Source: Catenulispora acidiphila DSM 44928 | Lineage (GTDB): Bacteria; Actinomycetota; Actinomycetes; Streptomycetales; Catenulisporaceae | Reading direction: 5' to 3' | NCBI RefSeq assembly: GCF_000024025.1 | Contig: NC_013131.1 | Coordinates: 4,154,001-4,218,000, forward strand | Length of the DNA: 64,000 nt | Part shown: in pieces, positions 43,699 to 53,190 of the stretch | How the letters are laid out: each line of letters starts with the position of its first letter | How positions within the stretch are numbered: the first letter of the stretch is position 1 | Notes under the pieces: model-generated | Seen by the model: the letters and a program-made list of their open reading frames with translations, nothing else | Database searches by the model: none | What the model was told of the DNA's origin: nothing | Translations under genes and position numbers: made by a program

Positions 43699-46600
43699 GC
43701 GCCCGCTTCGACAGTGTCCTGATAGCCAACCGCGGCGAGATCGCCCGGCGGGTCATCCGCAGCGCCCGGGCCCTGGGCCTGCGCACCGTCGCGGTGTACT
43801 CCGACGCCGACCGCGCCGCACCGCACGTCAGGGAGGCCGACGAGGCAGTACGGCTCGGCCCGGCGCCCGCGCGGGAGAGCTACCTGCGGGCCGACGCCGT
43901 CGTGGAGGCGGCGCTCAGGTTCGGCGCGGCCGTCCACCCCGGTTACGGGTTCCTGTCCGAGAACGCCGGGTTCGCCCGCGCCGTCGAGGCCGCCGGCCTG
44001 GTCTTCGTGGGACCGACCCCCGACCAGATCGAGGCGTTCGGTGCCAAGCACACCGCGCGCGCTCTGGCCGCCGAGGCGGGGGTGCCGATGCTCGCCGGGA
44101 CCGGCTTGCTCACCGGCGAGCAGGAGGCGGTCGCCGAGGCGCTCCGGATCGGCCTGCCGGTGATGCTGAAGGCGACCGGCGGCGGCGGCGGGATCGGGAT
44201 GGCCGCGTGCACGAGCACCGAGGAGGTCCGGCAGGAGTTCGCGCGGGTCGCGCGGCTGGCCGAGTCGAACTTCGGCGCGGGCGGTGTTTTCCTGGAACGG
44301 CTGGTCCATCCGGCGCGGCACGTCGAGGTACAGCTGTTCGGCGACGGCGCCGGCCGGGTCGCGGTCTTCGGGGACCGCGACTGCTCGCTGCAGCGGCGCA
44401 ATCAGAAGGTCATCGAGGAGGCTCCGGCTCCGAACCTGCCCGATCACGTGCGCAAGCTGCTGCACGAGTCCGCGCGCACGCTCGCCGAGCAGGTTCGCTA
44501 CCGGTCGGCGGGCACGGTGGAGTTCGTCTACGACCCGGTGCGCGAACAGGCGTCGTTCCTGGAGGTCAACACCCGGCTCCAGGTCGAGCACCCGGTGACC
44601 GAGGAGGTCTTCGGCATCGATCTGGTCGCCCTGATGCTGCGCCTGGCCCGTGACGGCGCCGCGGGCCTGGACGAGGAGATGTTCGGCGTGCGGCAGCCGG
44701 CCGGCCACTGCGTCGAGGCCCGGGTCTACGCCGAGGATCCCGGCAAGGGCGGAGCGCCCAGCTCGGGGCTGGTCACCTCGGCCGTCTTCCCGGGGCAGGG
44801 CACCGGGCCGCTGGCCGGGATCCGGGTCGACGGCTGGGTGGAGACGGGATCGGAAGTCTCGCCGTACTACGACCCGATGCTCGCCAAGGTGATCGCCGCC
44901 GGGCCCAGCCGGGACGACGCGCTGGACGTGCTGCGGGAGGGTCTGGACGCCAGCGGGGTCGACGGCGTGGTCACGAACCTGGGGTTGCTCAGGGCCCTGA
45001 CAGACGACCCGGCGCTGCGCGCGGCGACCCACTCGACCTCGACACTGCAGTCCCTCACCGATCCCGAACCGCGGATCGACGTGGTCGTCCCGGGCTTGCA
45101 GACCACTGTCCAGGACCTGCCGGGCCGCACCGGGCTGTGGTCGGTCGGCGTGCCGCCGAGCGGGCCGTTCGACGCCGTCTCGCACCAGGAGGCGAACCTC
45201 GCCGTCGGCAACCCGGCCGGCGCCCCGGCGCTGGAGGCCACCGCCGCCGGTCCCACGCTGCGGTTCTCGGCGGACACCGTCGTCGCCGTGACCGGGGCGC
45301 CGGTTCAGGTCACCGTGGACGGCGAGCCGGTGCCGATGTGGGAGCCGGTCCAGATCGCCCCCGGCTCGACGCTCGCCGTCGGCACGGTGACCGGTCCCGG
45401 GCTGCGGGTCTACGTGGCCGTGCGGGGCGGGATCGACGTCCCGCGCTATCTGGGCAGCGCCTCGACCTTCACCCTGGGCGGATTCGGCGGCCACGGCGGC
45501 CGGGCGCTGCTGGCCGGCGACGTGCTCCGGCCCGGATCGCCGGATTCCGCCGGGCGCCACCGGGCCTTCCCGGCCGGCGAGCACCTCACGCGCGTCGGCC
45601 CGCCGACCCCGCGGCACCGCCGGCCTGCCATGACCGGTACCTGGGAGATCGCCGTCACCGAGGGACCGCACGCCGCGCCGGAGTTCTTCACCCGCGCGGA
45701 CATCGACACGCTGTATCAGAGCACGTATACGGTCCACCACAACTCGGCGCGCACCGGAGTGCGGCTGATCGGTCCGCGCCCGCAGTGGGCCCGCGGCGAC
45801 GGCGGCGAGGCGGGTCTGCACCCCTCGAACATCCACGACACCCCGTACGCGGTCGGAGCCCTGGACTTCACCGGCGACACGCCGATCATTCTCGGCCCGG
45901 ACGGCCCGAGCCTGGGCGGCTTCGTGTGTCCGGCGGTGGTGGCCAGTGGCGATCTGTGGAAGCTCGGACAGCTCCGACCCGGCGACGGCGTCCGGTTCGT
46001 CCCCGTCCGGGAGAGCGACGCCGCCGCGCTGATCGACGATCGCGCCTCGACCGTCGTCCTGCTGCGCGGCGGCGACGGCGACGACGGCGTCCTGGGCCGG
46101 ATCGAAGCCGCCGACGGCCGCCCGGGCGTGACCTACCGCCGCGACGGGAATGACAACGTGCTGGTCGAGTACGGTCCCATGACGCTCGACATCGGGCTGC
46201 GGATGCGGGTCCACGCGCTGCGGCAGCGCCTGGCCGAGCACGGGCCGAGGACCGGGATCCTCGATGTCACACCGGGCATCAGGTCCCTGCAGGTCCACAC
46301 CGACGCCGGTGTGTTGGGCGCCTCGCAGACGGCGGCGCTGCTGCGCGAGTTGGAGGAGACGATCCCGCCGACGCACGAGCTGGTCGTGCCGTCCCGGACG
46401 GTGCGACTGCCGCTGTCCTGGGACGATCCGGCGACCCGGCTGGCGATCGAGCGGTACATGGCCGGCGTCCGGGACGACGCGCCGTGGACGCCGTGGAACA
46501 TCGAGTTCATCCGGCGTATCAATGGTCTGTCGGACGTCGAAGACGTGCGGCGCATCGTCTATGACGCCTCCTACCTGGTCCTGGGACTCGGTGACGTCTA

Positions 46601-47357
46601 CCTCGGCGCACCGGTCGCCACCCCGCTGGACCCCAGGCACCGCCTGGTGACGACGAAGTACAACCCGGCGCGCACCTGGACGGCCGAGAACTCCGTCGGC
46701 ATCGGGGGCGCGTACATGTGCATCTACGGCATGGAGGGCCCCGGCGGTTACCAATTCGTCGGACGCACCGTCCAGGTGTGGAACCGCTTCCGGCGCGGCG
46801 GGCTGTTCCGGGAGCACCCCTGGGCGCTGCGGTTCTTCGACCAGATCCAGTGGTACCCGGTCTCCGCCGAGGAGTTGCTGGAGCTGCGGGCCGAGACCGA
46901 CGCCGGGCGGGGAGACTTCGAGACCGTCGAGGGCGAGTTCTCGATCGCCGACTACGAGCGGTTCTTGACACGCGAGGCGAGCTCGATCGCCGAGTTCCGC
47001 GCGACACAGGCCCGCGCGTTCGACGAGGAGAAGGAGCGGTGGCGCGCGTCCGGGGAGTTCGACCGGCAGGGCGGCGAGCCGGAGATCGCCGGCGCGGGCG
47101 TCGGAATGTCCGATACCCCGGCGGTGCCGGAGGGCGCGACCGTGGTGTCGGCGCCGTTCCTGTCGACGGTGTGGCAGGTGCTGGTGGAACCGGGCGCGAC
47201 GGTCGCCACGGGGGAGAAGGTCTTGGCCGTGGAGGCGATGAAGATGGAGTCGGCGGTGCTCGCTCCGTGCTCGGGGCTGGTGCTCGGGGTCTATGCCAAG
47301 CCGGGCGACCAAGTGTCGGCCGGGCAGACGCTGCTGATGATCGCCGGCGCCCGGTGA
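43695..47357 (+). CDS. Urea carboxylase-type biotin-dependent carboxylase (possibly guanidine carboxylase)
   Basis: A 1220-aa single-chain enzyme that uses ATP and bicarbonate to carboxylate urea (to allophanate) or guanidine. Domains: biotin carboxylase (1 to about 450; VLIANRGEIARRVIRSARALG, MLKATGGGGGIGM, VNTRLQVEHPVTEEV), carboxyltransferase halves of the KipA type (about 465-790; GLQTTVQDLPGRTGLW) and KipI type (about 820-1030), and a C-terminal biotinyl domain with AVEAMKMES (biotinyl Lys1183). Start GTG 43695 overlaps the upstream stop as GTGA and gives the canonical N-terminus; longer frames begin inside the DUF1989 gene. Its stop overlaps the allophanate hydrolase GTG. Confidence 0.94.
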   Translation: MSARFDSVLIANRGEIARRVIRSARALGLRTVAVYSDADRAAPHVREADEAVRLGPAPARESYLRADAVVEAALRFGAAVHPGYGFLSENAGFARAVEAAGLVFVGPTPDQIEAFGAKHTARALAAEAGVPMLAGTGLLTGEQEAVAEALRIGLPVMLKATGGGGGIGMAACTSTEEVRQEFARVARLAESNFGAGGVFLERLVHPARHVEVQLFGDGAGRVAVFGDRDCSLQRRNQKVIEEAPAPNLPDHVRKLLHESARTLAEQVRYRSAGTVEFVYDPVREQASFLEVNTRLQVEHPVTEEVFGIDLVALMLRLARDGAAGLDEEMFGVRQPAGHCVEARVYAEDPGKGGAPSSGLVTSAVFPGQGTGPLAGIRVDGWVETGSEVSPYYDPMLAKVIAAGPSRDDALDVLREGLDASGVDGVVTNLGLLRALTDDPALRAATHSTSTLQSLTDPEPRIDVVVPGLQTTVQDLPGRTGLWSVGVPPSGPFDAVSHQEANLAVGNPAGAPALEATAAGPTLRFSADTVVAVTGAPVQVTVDGEPVPMWEPVQIAPGSTLAVGTVTGPGLRVYVAVRGGIDVPRYLGSASTFTLGGFGGHGGRALLAGDVLRPGSPDSAGRHRAFPAGEHLTRVGPPTPRHRRPAMTGTWEIAVTEGPHAAPEFFTRADIDTLYQSTYTVHHNSARTGVRLIGPRPQWARGDGGEAGLHPSNIHDTPYAVGALDFTGDTPIILGPDGPSLGGFVCPAVVASGDLWKLGQLRPGDGVRFVPVRESDAAALIDDRASTVVLLRGGDGDDGVLGRIEAADGRPGVTYRRDGNDNVLVEYGPMTLDIGLRMRVHALRQRLAEHGPRTGILDVTPGIRSLQVHTDAGVLGASQTAALLRELEETIPPTHELVVPSRTVRLPLSWDDPATRLAIERYMAGVRDDAPWTPWNIEFIRRINGLSDVEDVRRIVYDASYLVLGLGDVYLGAPVATPLDPRHRLVTTKYNPARTWTAENSVGIGGAYMCIYGMEGPGGYQFVGRTVQVWNRFRRGGLFREHPWALRFFDQIQWYPVSAEELLELRAETDAGRGDFETVEGEFSIADYERFLTREASSIAEFRATQARAFDEEKERWRASGEFDRQGGEPEIAGAGVGMSDTPAVPEGATVVSAPFLSTVWQVLVEPGATVATGEKVLAVEAMKMESAVLAPCSGLVLGVYAKPGDQVSAGQTLLMIAGAR

Positions 47358-49072
47358 GCGCCGTGGAGCGGGTCCGGTCGGCGTACGAGACGCTGCGCCG
47401 GGTGGACCGGCCGGAGGTGTGGATCAGCCTGCGTGCCGAGGCGGACGTCCTTTCCGAGGCCGCGGCGATCGACGCGCGCGTGGCGGCCGGCGCACGCCTG
47501 CCGCTGGCCGGGCTCGCCGCCGCGGTCAAGGACAACATCGACGTCGCCGGGCTCGCCACGACAGCCGGCACGGCGGCCTTCGCCTACAGTCCGGAGGCTG
47601 ACGCCGTCGCGGTGGCCAGACTCCGGGCCGCCGGAGCGGTCGTCCTGGGCAAGACGAACCTCGACCAGTTCGCGACCGGGCTCGTGGGAACCAGGAGCCC
47701 GTTCGGCGCCGTGCGCAACGCCTGGGACCCGGCGCGGATCTCGGGGGGATCGAGCTCGGGGTCCGCGGTGGCGGTCGCGCTGGGCGTCGTCGACATCGCG
47801 CTCGGGACGGACACCGCCGGCTCCGGCCGGGTGCCGGCGGCGCTGAACGGCGTCGTGGGCGTGAAGCCCACGCGGGCCCTGGTGCCGACGACCGGTGTCG
47901 TGCCTGCCTGCCGGTCGCTGGACTGCGTCACCGTCTTCGCCCGCGATCTGGCGCTGGCCCGGCTCGCCGCGGGGATCATGGCGCAGGACGACGATCGGGA
48001 CCGGGCCGTACTTCCGGCGGTGCCGAAGGTGGCGATCCCGGCTCCCGAGCACCTCGCCGGACTGGCCGAGGGCTGGGCCGAGGCTTTCGCGGCCGCCGTC
48101 GGACGTGTGCGGGACACCGGCGCGGAGATCGTCGAGGTGGATATCACGCCTCTGTTGGAAGCGGCGAACCTGTTGTACGGCGGCGCGTTCGTCGCCGAGC
48201 GTTACGCCGCGGTCGGCGGCTTCATCCAGGACAACCGCGCGCTGATCGGCGGCGACCTTGATCCGACCGTCGCCTCGATCATCCTGGCCGGAGCGTCGTG
48301 GAGTGCCGCCGAGCTGTTCGGCGACCGGGAACGCCTGGAAGCGCTGGCCGCAGCGGGTCTGGCGGCGCTCGCCGGCTGCGACGCCCTGCTGACGCCCACG
48401 ACGACGGCGCATCCGACGCTCGCGGAGGTCGCCGCCGAACCGGTCGCGGTCAACGCCCGGCTGGGCCGGTTCACCAACTTCGCGAATCTGCTGGACCTGG
48501 CAGCTTTGGCCGTCCCGGCCGGCGAGGTCCACGGCCTGCCCTTCGGCGTGATGTTCACCGGCCGGGCCTTCAGCGACCGGGCGCTGGCCGAGCTTGCCGG
48601 GCGTCTGCTCTCCCCGCGCGTGGAGTTGGCGGTGTTCGGCGCGCACCTTCGCGGCCAGCCCCTCAACGCGCAGTTGGTCGCGGCGGGCGGGACGTTCGTC
48701 GCGGACATCCGGACCGCTGCGGAGTATCGGTTTTACGCGTTGGCCACCGATCCGCCGAAGCCGGGGCTGGTCCGGGTCGCCGGGGTGGCGCCGGGGGTTG
48801 CGCCAGCGGTGGTGCCGGAGGGCGCTTCCATCAGCGGCGAGCTCTGGTCGTTGCCCGCGGCGGGCTTCGCGACATTCGTCGCCTCGTTGCCGCAGCCGAT
48901 GACGATCGGCAGAGTGTCCCTGAGCGACGGCGGCACGGCGCCCGGATTCCTGTGCGAGCCCTCGGCCGTCGTCGGCGCCGCGGACATCACCGCCTCCGGG
49001 GGCTGGCGCGCGCACCTGCGCGATAAGACGGCGGCGGAGCGGATGCCGGTCCAGGAGGCGCACGCGGGATGA
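47354..49072 (+). CDS. atzF: Allophanate hydrolase
   Basis: A 572-aa amidase-signature enzyme splitting allophanate into ammonia and CO2. The Ser-cisSer-Lys triad is visible as AAVKDNIDVAG, ARISGGSSSGSAVAVALG and GTDTAGSGRVPAALNG. A C-terminal domain typical of AtzF (about 460-572; AHLRGQPLNAQL, YALATDPPKPGLVRV) follows. GTG start in a GTGA overlap with the carboxylase. As the pathway's last step it serves either urea or guanidine catabolism. Confidence 0.94.
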   Translation: MSAVERVRSAYETLRRVDRPEVWISLRAEADVLSEAAAIDARVAAGARLPLAGLAAAVKDNIDVAGLATTAGTAAFAYSPEADAVAVARLRAAGAVVLGKTNLDQFATGLVGTRSPFGAVRNAWDPARISGGSSSGSAVAVALGVVDIALGTDTAGSGRVPAALNGVVGVKPTRALVPTTGVVPACRSLDCVTVFARDLALARLAAGIMAQDDDRDRAVLPAVPKVAIPAPEHLAGLAEGWAEAFAAAVGRVRDTGAEIVEVDITPLLEAANLLYGGAFVAERYAAVGGFIQDNRALIGGDLDPTVASIILAGASWSAAELFGDRERLEALAAAGLAALAGCDALLTPTTTAHPTLAEVAAEPVAVNARLGRFTNFANLLDLAALAVPAGEVHGLPFGVMFTGRAFSDRALAELAGRLLSPRVELAVFGAHLRGQPLNAQLVAAGGTFVADIRTAAEYRFYALATDPPKPGLVRVAGVAPGVAPAVVPEGASISGELWSLPAAGFATFVASLPQPMTIGRVSLSDGGTAPGFLCEPSAVVGAADITASGGWRAHLRDKTAAERMPVQEAHAG

Positions 49073-49782
49073 TGGACATCGTGAGTAAGACCATTGCGAA
49101 CAGCCGTCCCGGCCGCCCGCGCGCCGTCCCGGACCTCGCGCCGGAACTGGCTCCCCGGGAGCAGATCCTGCTGGCCGCCGCGGCTCTGTTCGTGGAACAG
49201 GGCTTCGCCGGCACGTCGACGCGCGCGATCGCCGAAGCCGTGGGCATCCGCCAGGCGTCGCTGTACTACCACTTCGCGGGCAAGGACGACATCCTCGCCG
49301 AGTTGCTGGACCGCTCGGTCCGCCCCAGCACCGACATCGCCGGCCGCTTGGAGCGCGCGGCCGGCGCCGACCCCTCGGCCGCCGCCGCAGCCCTGTACGC
49401 CCTGGCCGAAGCCGACGTCAGGCTGCTGACCGAAACCCCCCACAACATCGGCAGCCTCTACCTCATGCCCGAGGTCCGCGACCCCCGCTTCGACAGCTTC
49501 CGCACCGCCCGCGACGAACTCCAAGCCACCTACGGCCGCCTCGCCCTGCTCGCCCAAGCCGCCGCCAACCGCCCCGACCAAGAGCCCCCGCTCTCGCCGA
49601 CAACCCTGGGCGCCCTGCTCATCCAGGTGGTGGAGGTCGTCATACCGCTGCGCCGCCGCGAGGACGCGGCGCCCGAACCGGACCCGGCGGCGATCGCAGC
49701 AGCGGTGCTGCGCCTGGTCGGTCTGGACCACGAGGAGATCCGCGCGGCGCGCCGCGGCGCAGGGGAGTTCGCCGGTACGTGA
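49069..49782 (+). CDS. TetR-family regulator of the urea/guanidine operon
   Basis: A 237-aa one-component regulator. The HTH is QILLAAAALFVEQGFAGTSTRAIAEAVGIRQASLYYHF, and a helical ligand domain follows. ATGA overlap with the allophanate hydrolase stop makes it the terminal gene of the operon, so it is probably an autoregulated local repressor. A likely target is the palindrome pair at 40395-40418 in front of the permease gene (inference). Confidence 0.9.
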   Translation: MMDIVSKTIANSRPGRPRAVPDLAPELAPREQILLAAAALFVEQGFAGTSTRAIAEAVGIRQASLYYHFAGKDDILAELLDRSVRPSTDIAGRLERAAGADPSAAAAALYALAEADVRLLTETPHNIGSLYLMPEVRDPRFDSFRTARDELQATYGRLALLAQAAANRPDQEPPLSPTTLGALLIQVVEVVIPLRRREDAAPEPDPAAIAAAVLRLVGLDHEEIRAARRGAGEFAGT

Positions 49783-49852
49783 GGGCGGCGATGTGGTGAG
49801 CCTGGAATTGAGGGCCGTCCACCGAGCCGTGACGTCCTCGGCAGCCGTGCCT

Positions 49853-49863
49853 ACTATGACGCT
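49853..49863 (+). promoter_or_regulatory. Possible leaderless -10 box for lanM
   Basis: TACTAT at 49853-49858 lies 5 bp before the chosen GTG, and no Shine-Dalgarno is present. This fits a leaderless transcript as is common in actinomycetes. The 81-bp gap after the TetR gene otherwise has no feature. Confidence 0.35.
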
Positions 49864-52800
49864 GTGTCCGTGGCAGAAACCTGGCGATATCCACAGAACC
49901 CTGCTCACTTGGAGTGGGCGGCGTTTGCCGCGCGGGTTCTGGCGGGCGCCGCCGGGGACGGCGCTGAGCCGGGCGACGATCGGGCCGGGGTCAGGGGTCT
50001 GATTCCGGTGGTCGAGCCGTTCGCGCGGGCGGCGGCGGAGGTGGCGCGCTGGGAGATTGGGCGGGAGGTCGGCCACAGCATCGAACCAGGGTCCGGCGGT
50101 GGATCGGAGCTGGACGTCGACGCGGTGGCGGCTGGGTTCCGGGAGGCGCTGGCCGTGCGGCTGGCGCGGTTGGCGGCGCGCACGCTGGTGCTGGAGTTGA
50201 ACACGGCGCGGGTGTCCGGGCGGCTGGGCGCTGCTGATGCCGAGCGGCGGTTCGCCGAGTTCGTCCGGGCGGCGTCGGGGCGTGCCGGGCTGGCCATGCT
50301 TCAGCGGCGGTATCCGGTGCTGATACGGCTGCTGGCTCAGACCTGTCTGGGGCGGGCGGCGGCGCTGGCGGAGCTGGTGCGGCGGTTCCGGGCTGATCGG
50401 CCGGAGCTGGTCAGGGTGTTGTTGCACGGTGTCGATCCGGGTCCGCTGCTGGCCGTGGACGGCTTCGCCGGCGACGGGCACCGAGGCGGACGGGCTGTGG
50501 CCGTGCTGCGGTTCGCCGACGCGGCGCTGGTGTACAAGCCGCGGCCGGTGGGGGTGCACCGGGTGTTCAACGAGGTGGCACAGTGGTGCAACTCGCGGCT
50601 GGCGCCGTGGGATCTGCGCACGCTCGGCGTGGTGGAGCGGGCCGGCTACGGCTGGACCGAGTTTGTCGCGCCGGAGGGTACCGACCCGGACGGCCTGGAC
50701 CGCTTCTACCACCGGCACGGCGTGCTGCTGGCACTGCTGTACGTGCTCGACGGCACTGACATCCACTTCGAGAACGTCATCGCGCATCGGGATCACCCTG
50801 TGCTGGTGGACGTGGAGACGTTGTTCCATCCGCGGTTCGGCCGCAGCCCGGATCCGGCCGCGGCGGCGCTCGCCGAGTCGGTGTACCGCACGATGCTGCT
50901 GCCGCGCATGGTGGTCGGCGACGATTCCGTGCTCGACATCTCGGGGCTGGGCGGGGAGCGCGCCGGCCGGTGGCCGCTGGCGGCGCCGGACTGGGCCGGC
51001 GCCGGGACCGACCGGATGCGGCTGGTGCGGCGGCCGCCGGGGTTCGCGGGAGCGGCGAACCGGCCGAGTTTGGCCGGGACGAAGGCGGACGCGACGAAGA
51101 CTGAGGCGGAGCCGGGCCGGTACGCCGAGGCGGTGGTTGAGGGGTTCGGCGCGGCCTATGACCTGATCCAGGGTTCGCAGAGCGCGTGGATCGGGCCGGG
51201 CGGACTGCTAGGCCGGTTCGCAGAGCACGAAGTCAGGGTACTGATTCGGGACACGGCGGCGTACGCTGTGCTGCTGGACGAATCCACCCACCCGGACCTG
51301 ATGCGCGAGGAGGAACGGTACCACCGGACGTTCCGCGAGCTGCGGGAGCAACTGGGGCTGACCGTTGCCCTCGGTGAGCCGGCTGACGACGATCTAGCTG
51401 ACGACGAGCTGGCCGAGCTGCTGGCCGGCGACATCCCGGTGTTCACGGCCCGGCCGGGGAGCGCAGACCTGTGGAGCGGGCCGGGTCGGCGGCGGCCTGA
51501 CGCCCTCGCCGAGACCGGGCTGGCCGCGGCGGAGCGCCGGGTGCGAGCCCTGAGCCGGGCCGACCGGGACCGGCAGGAGTGGATCATCCGGTCCGCGCTG
51601 GCCGCCCGCTCGCCTGACCCGCCGCACCGGTTCCGGGCCGGGCCGCCCGCCGCCCCGCCGTCCGCGGCCGGACCCAAGCACCTGCTCACAGCCGCGCGAG
51701 ACATCGGAGACCGGCTCCTCGCGCAGGCCTGCCGGGCTGCCGCTGATGAACGTGCCGCGTCCGAGGAGCGGATCAACTGGCTCGGGCTGGAACTGCTGGC
51801 CGACCGGTTCCCGCACTTCGGCCCACTCGGCGCGAGCCTGGGCACCGGCTACTGCGGCGTGGCCCTGTTCCTGGCGCAGCTGGCGGCCGTCACCGGGGAC
51901 GCCGACTACGCACGGGCCGCGCGGCAGGCGGTGCGGCCACTGCCCGGCCTGCTGGCCCGGCTGGCAGACCGGCCCGACCGGCTCGCCGCGATCGGCTCCG
52001 GAGCCTGGGCCGGGCTGGGCGGGATCAGCTACGGCCTGGCGCATATCGGTGCTCTGATATCAGAGCTCGAATTCGCCGAGGCGGCCATCCTCGCCACCGA
52101 TCTCGCCGCCCGCGCGGCAGCGGACGAAACCGAGCACGGCGTCCACGGCGGCACAGCCGGCGGCCTCGCCGCGCTACTTGCCGTGCATCAGACCACTGGC
52201 TCGGCGCAGGCATGGGACGCGGCAACGGCTTGTGCCGACCGGCTCGTCACCAGCCAGGTCATGGCGGACCAAGCTGGCGCTGGAGCTGACCACATCGCAC
52301 CCGACCACCCCGACCCCGCCGCAGCCGCCTCCGCACACGCCACCCGGCACCAACCCCACCACCATCCCGAACCCTCGGACCCGACCCCGCCGACAGGCTT
52401 CAGCCACGGCCCGGCCGGCATCGGCTGGGCCCTGACCCGCTTCGCGGACGCGGGCGGCGGGAGCCGCTACGCCGAGGCGGGCCTGACCGCGCTGCGCCGC
52501 GCAGTGGCTCAGCACACCGATGCGCCCGGCACCGACCCATCCTGGTGCCGCGGCCTGGCCGGGGTGGCGCTGGCGGTCGCCGACTGTCCGCGCGCGCAGA
52601 CCGATCCGGACCTGTCCGGGTTCCTCGCCGCGGCGGTCCACCGGGTCCGGGAGCTGCCCGCTCCGGCCGACCCCGGTCTGTGCCATGGCGGGTCCGGCGT
52701 CCTGGAACTGCTTGCGGCCATGGGCGAGTCCGTGGACGGATACGCTGGTCGGCTGCTCGCCGCCGCCGAGGCGTCCGACGGCGCGCCGGCCGCCAGTCCC

Positions 52801-52902
52801 GGACTGCTGTCCGGGCTGTCCGGGCTCGGGCACGGCCTGCTGCGCGCTGGTTTCGGAAAACTGGTGGCTCCGGTCTTGCTTCTTCGGCTTCCTGGTGGAT
52901 GA
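49864..52902 (+). CDS. Class II lanthipeptide synthetase (LanM)
   Basis: A 1012-aa bifunctional enzyme that dehydrates Ser/Thr in a precursor peptide and cyclises them with Cys. The N-terminal dehydratase domain (DUF4135; about 130-560) shows AVLRFADAALVYKPRPVGVHRVFNEV, YVLDGTDIHFENVIAHRDHPVLVDVETLFHP and SQSAWIGPGGLL. The C-terminal LanC-like cyclase (about 640-1005) has LGTGYCGVALFL, SHGPAGIGWAL and the zinc ligands in WCRGLAG (Cys895) and CHGG (Cys940, His941), so it looks catalytically intact. A His/Pro/Asp-rich insertion (about 805-840) interrupts the cyclase. GTG at 49864; possible leaderless start. The 66-aa gene 64 bp downstream is the nearest precursor candidate, followed by a LAL regulator. 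Confidence 0.93.
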   Translation: MSVAETWRYPQNPAHLEWAAFAARVLAGAAGDGAEPGDDRAGVRGLIPVVEPFARAAAEVARWEIGREVGHSIEPGSGGGSELDVDAVAAGFREALAVRLARLAARTLVLELNTARVSGRLGAADAERRFAEFVRAASGRAGLAMLQRRYPVLIRLLAQTCLGRAAALAELVRRFRADRPELVRVLLHGVDPGPLLAVDGFAGDGHRGGRAVAVLRFADAALVYKPRPVGVHRVFNEVAQWCNSRLAPWDLRTLGVVERAGYGWTEFVAPEGTDPDGLDRFYHRHGVLLALLYVLDGTDIHFENVIAHRDHPVLVDVETLFHPRFGRSPDPAAAALAESVYRTMLLPRMVVGDDSVLDISGLGGERAGRWPLAAPDWAGAGTDRMRLVRRPPGFAGAANRPSLAGTKADATKTEAEPGRYAEAVVEGFGAAYDLIQGSQSAWIGPGGLLGRFAEHEVRVLIRDTAAYAVLLDESTHPDLMREEERYHRTFRELREQLGLTVALGEPADDDLADDELAELLAGDIPVFTARPGSADLWSGPGRRRPDALAETGLAAAERRVRALSRADRDRQEWIIRSALAARSPDPPHRFRAGPPAAPPSAAGPKHLLTAARDIGDRLLAQACRAAADERAASEERINWLGLELLADRFPHFGPLGASLGTGYCGVALFLAQLAAVTGDADYARAARQAVRPLPGLLARLADRPDRLAAIGSGAWAGLGGISYGLAHIGALISELEFAEAAILATDLAARAAADETEHGVHGGTAGGLAALLAVHQTTGSAQAWDAATACADRLVTSQVMADQAGAGADHIAPDHPDPAAAASAHATRHQPHHHPEPSDPTPPTGFSHGPAGIGWALTRFADAGGGSRYAEAGLTALRRAVAQHTDAPGTDPSWCRGLAGVALAVADCPRAQTDPDLSGFLAAAVHRVRELPAPADPGLCHGGSGVLELLAAMGESVDGYAGRLLAAAEASDGAPAASPGLLSGLSGLGHGLLRAGFGKLVAPVLLLRLPGG

Positions 52903-52966
52903 ATCACTAACGGAACGTGTATCAGAGGTCTGAATCATGTAGGACCACGCAGGCGAGGAGCACGGT

Positions 52967-53167
52967 ATGGAAGTCTGGGACCACGAGAACCTGCTGGGCG
53001 GAGACGATCCGATCGGCGACATCCGGCTCGGCGAGGTGTCCGCGGTGTGGCTGCGGGCCAGCTTGCTCGCCGGTGACGCGGACGGGCTCGCGCCCTCGAG
53101 TCTGTTGGACTCCGGCACGGCCACCATCTCCCCCCTCACCTTGGCCATCGGTCCTTCCGGCGGCTGA
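52967..53167 (+). CDS. Candidate RiPP precursor next to LanM, lacking cysteine
   Basis: A 66-aa peptide with an excellent GAGGAG 6 nt before the ATG, between lanM and the LAL regulator. The N-terminal half is acidic and leader-like (MEVWDHENLLGGDDPIGDI). The C-terminal part is rich in Ser, Thr, Leu and Gly (LLDSGTATISPLTLAIGPSGG) and ends in Gly-Gly. There is no Cys, so it cannot form lanthionine by itself; LanM could only dehydrate it, or Cys would have to come from another peptide. I do not recognise a named precursor family. It may instead be a small protein with a different role in the cluster. Confidence 0.6.
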   Translation: MEVWDHENLLGGDDPIGDIRLGEVSAVWLRASLLAGDADGLAPSSLLDSGTATISPLTLAIGPSGG

Positions 53168-53190
53168 CCGGCTCGCGGTCCGTCGCCGTC

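Noticed and set aside
43569-47312. 1247-aa frame antisense to the carboxylase
   Set aside because: Shadow of the urea-carboxylase gene produced by high GC at third positions.
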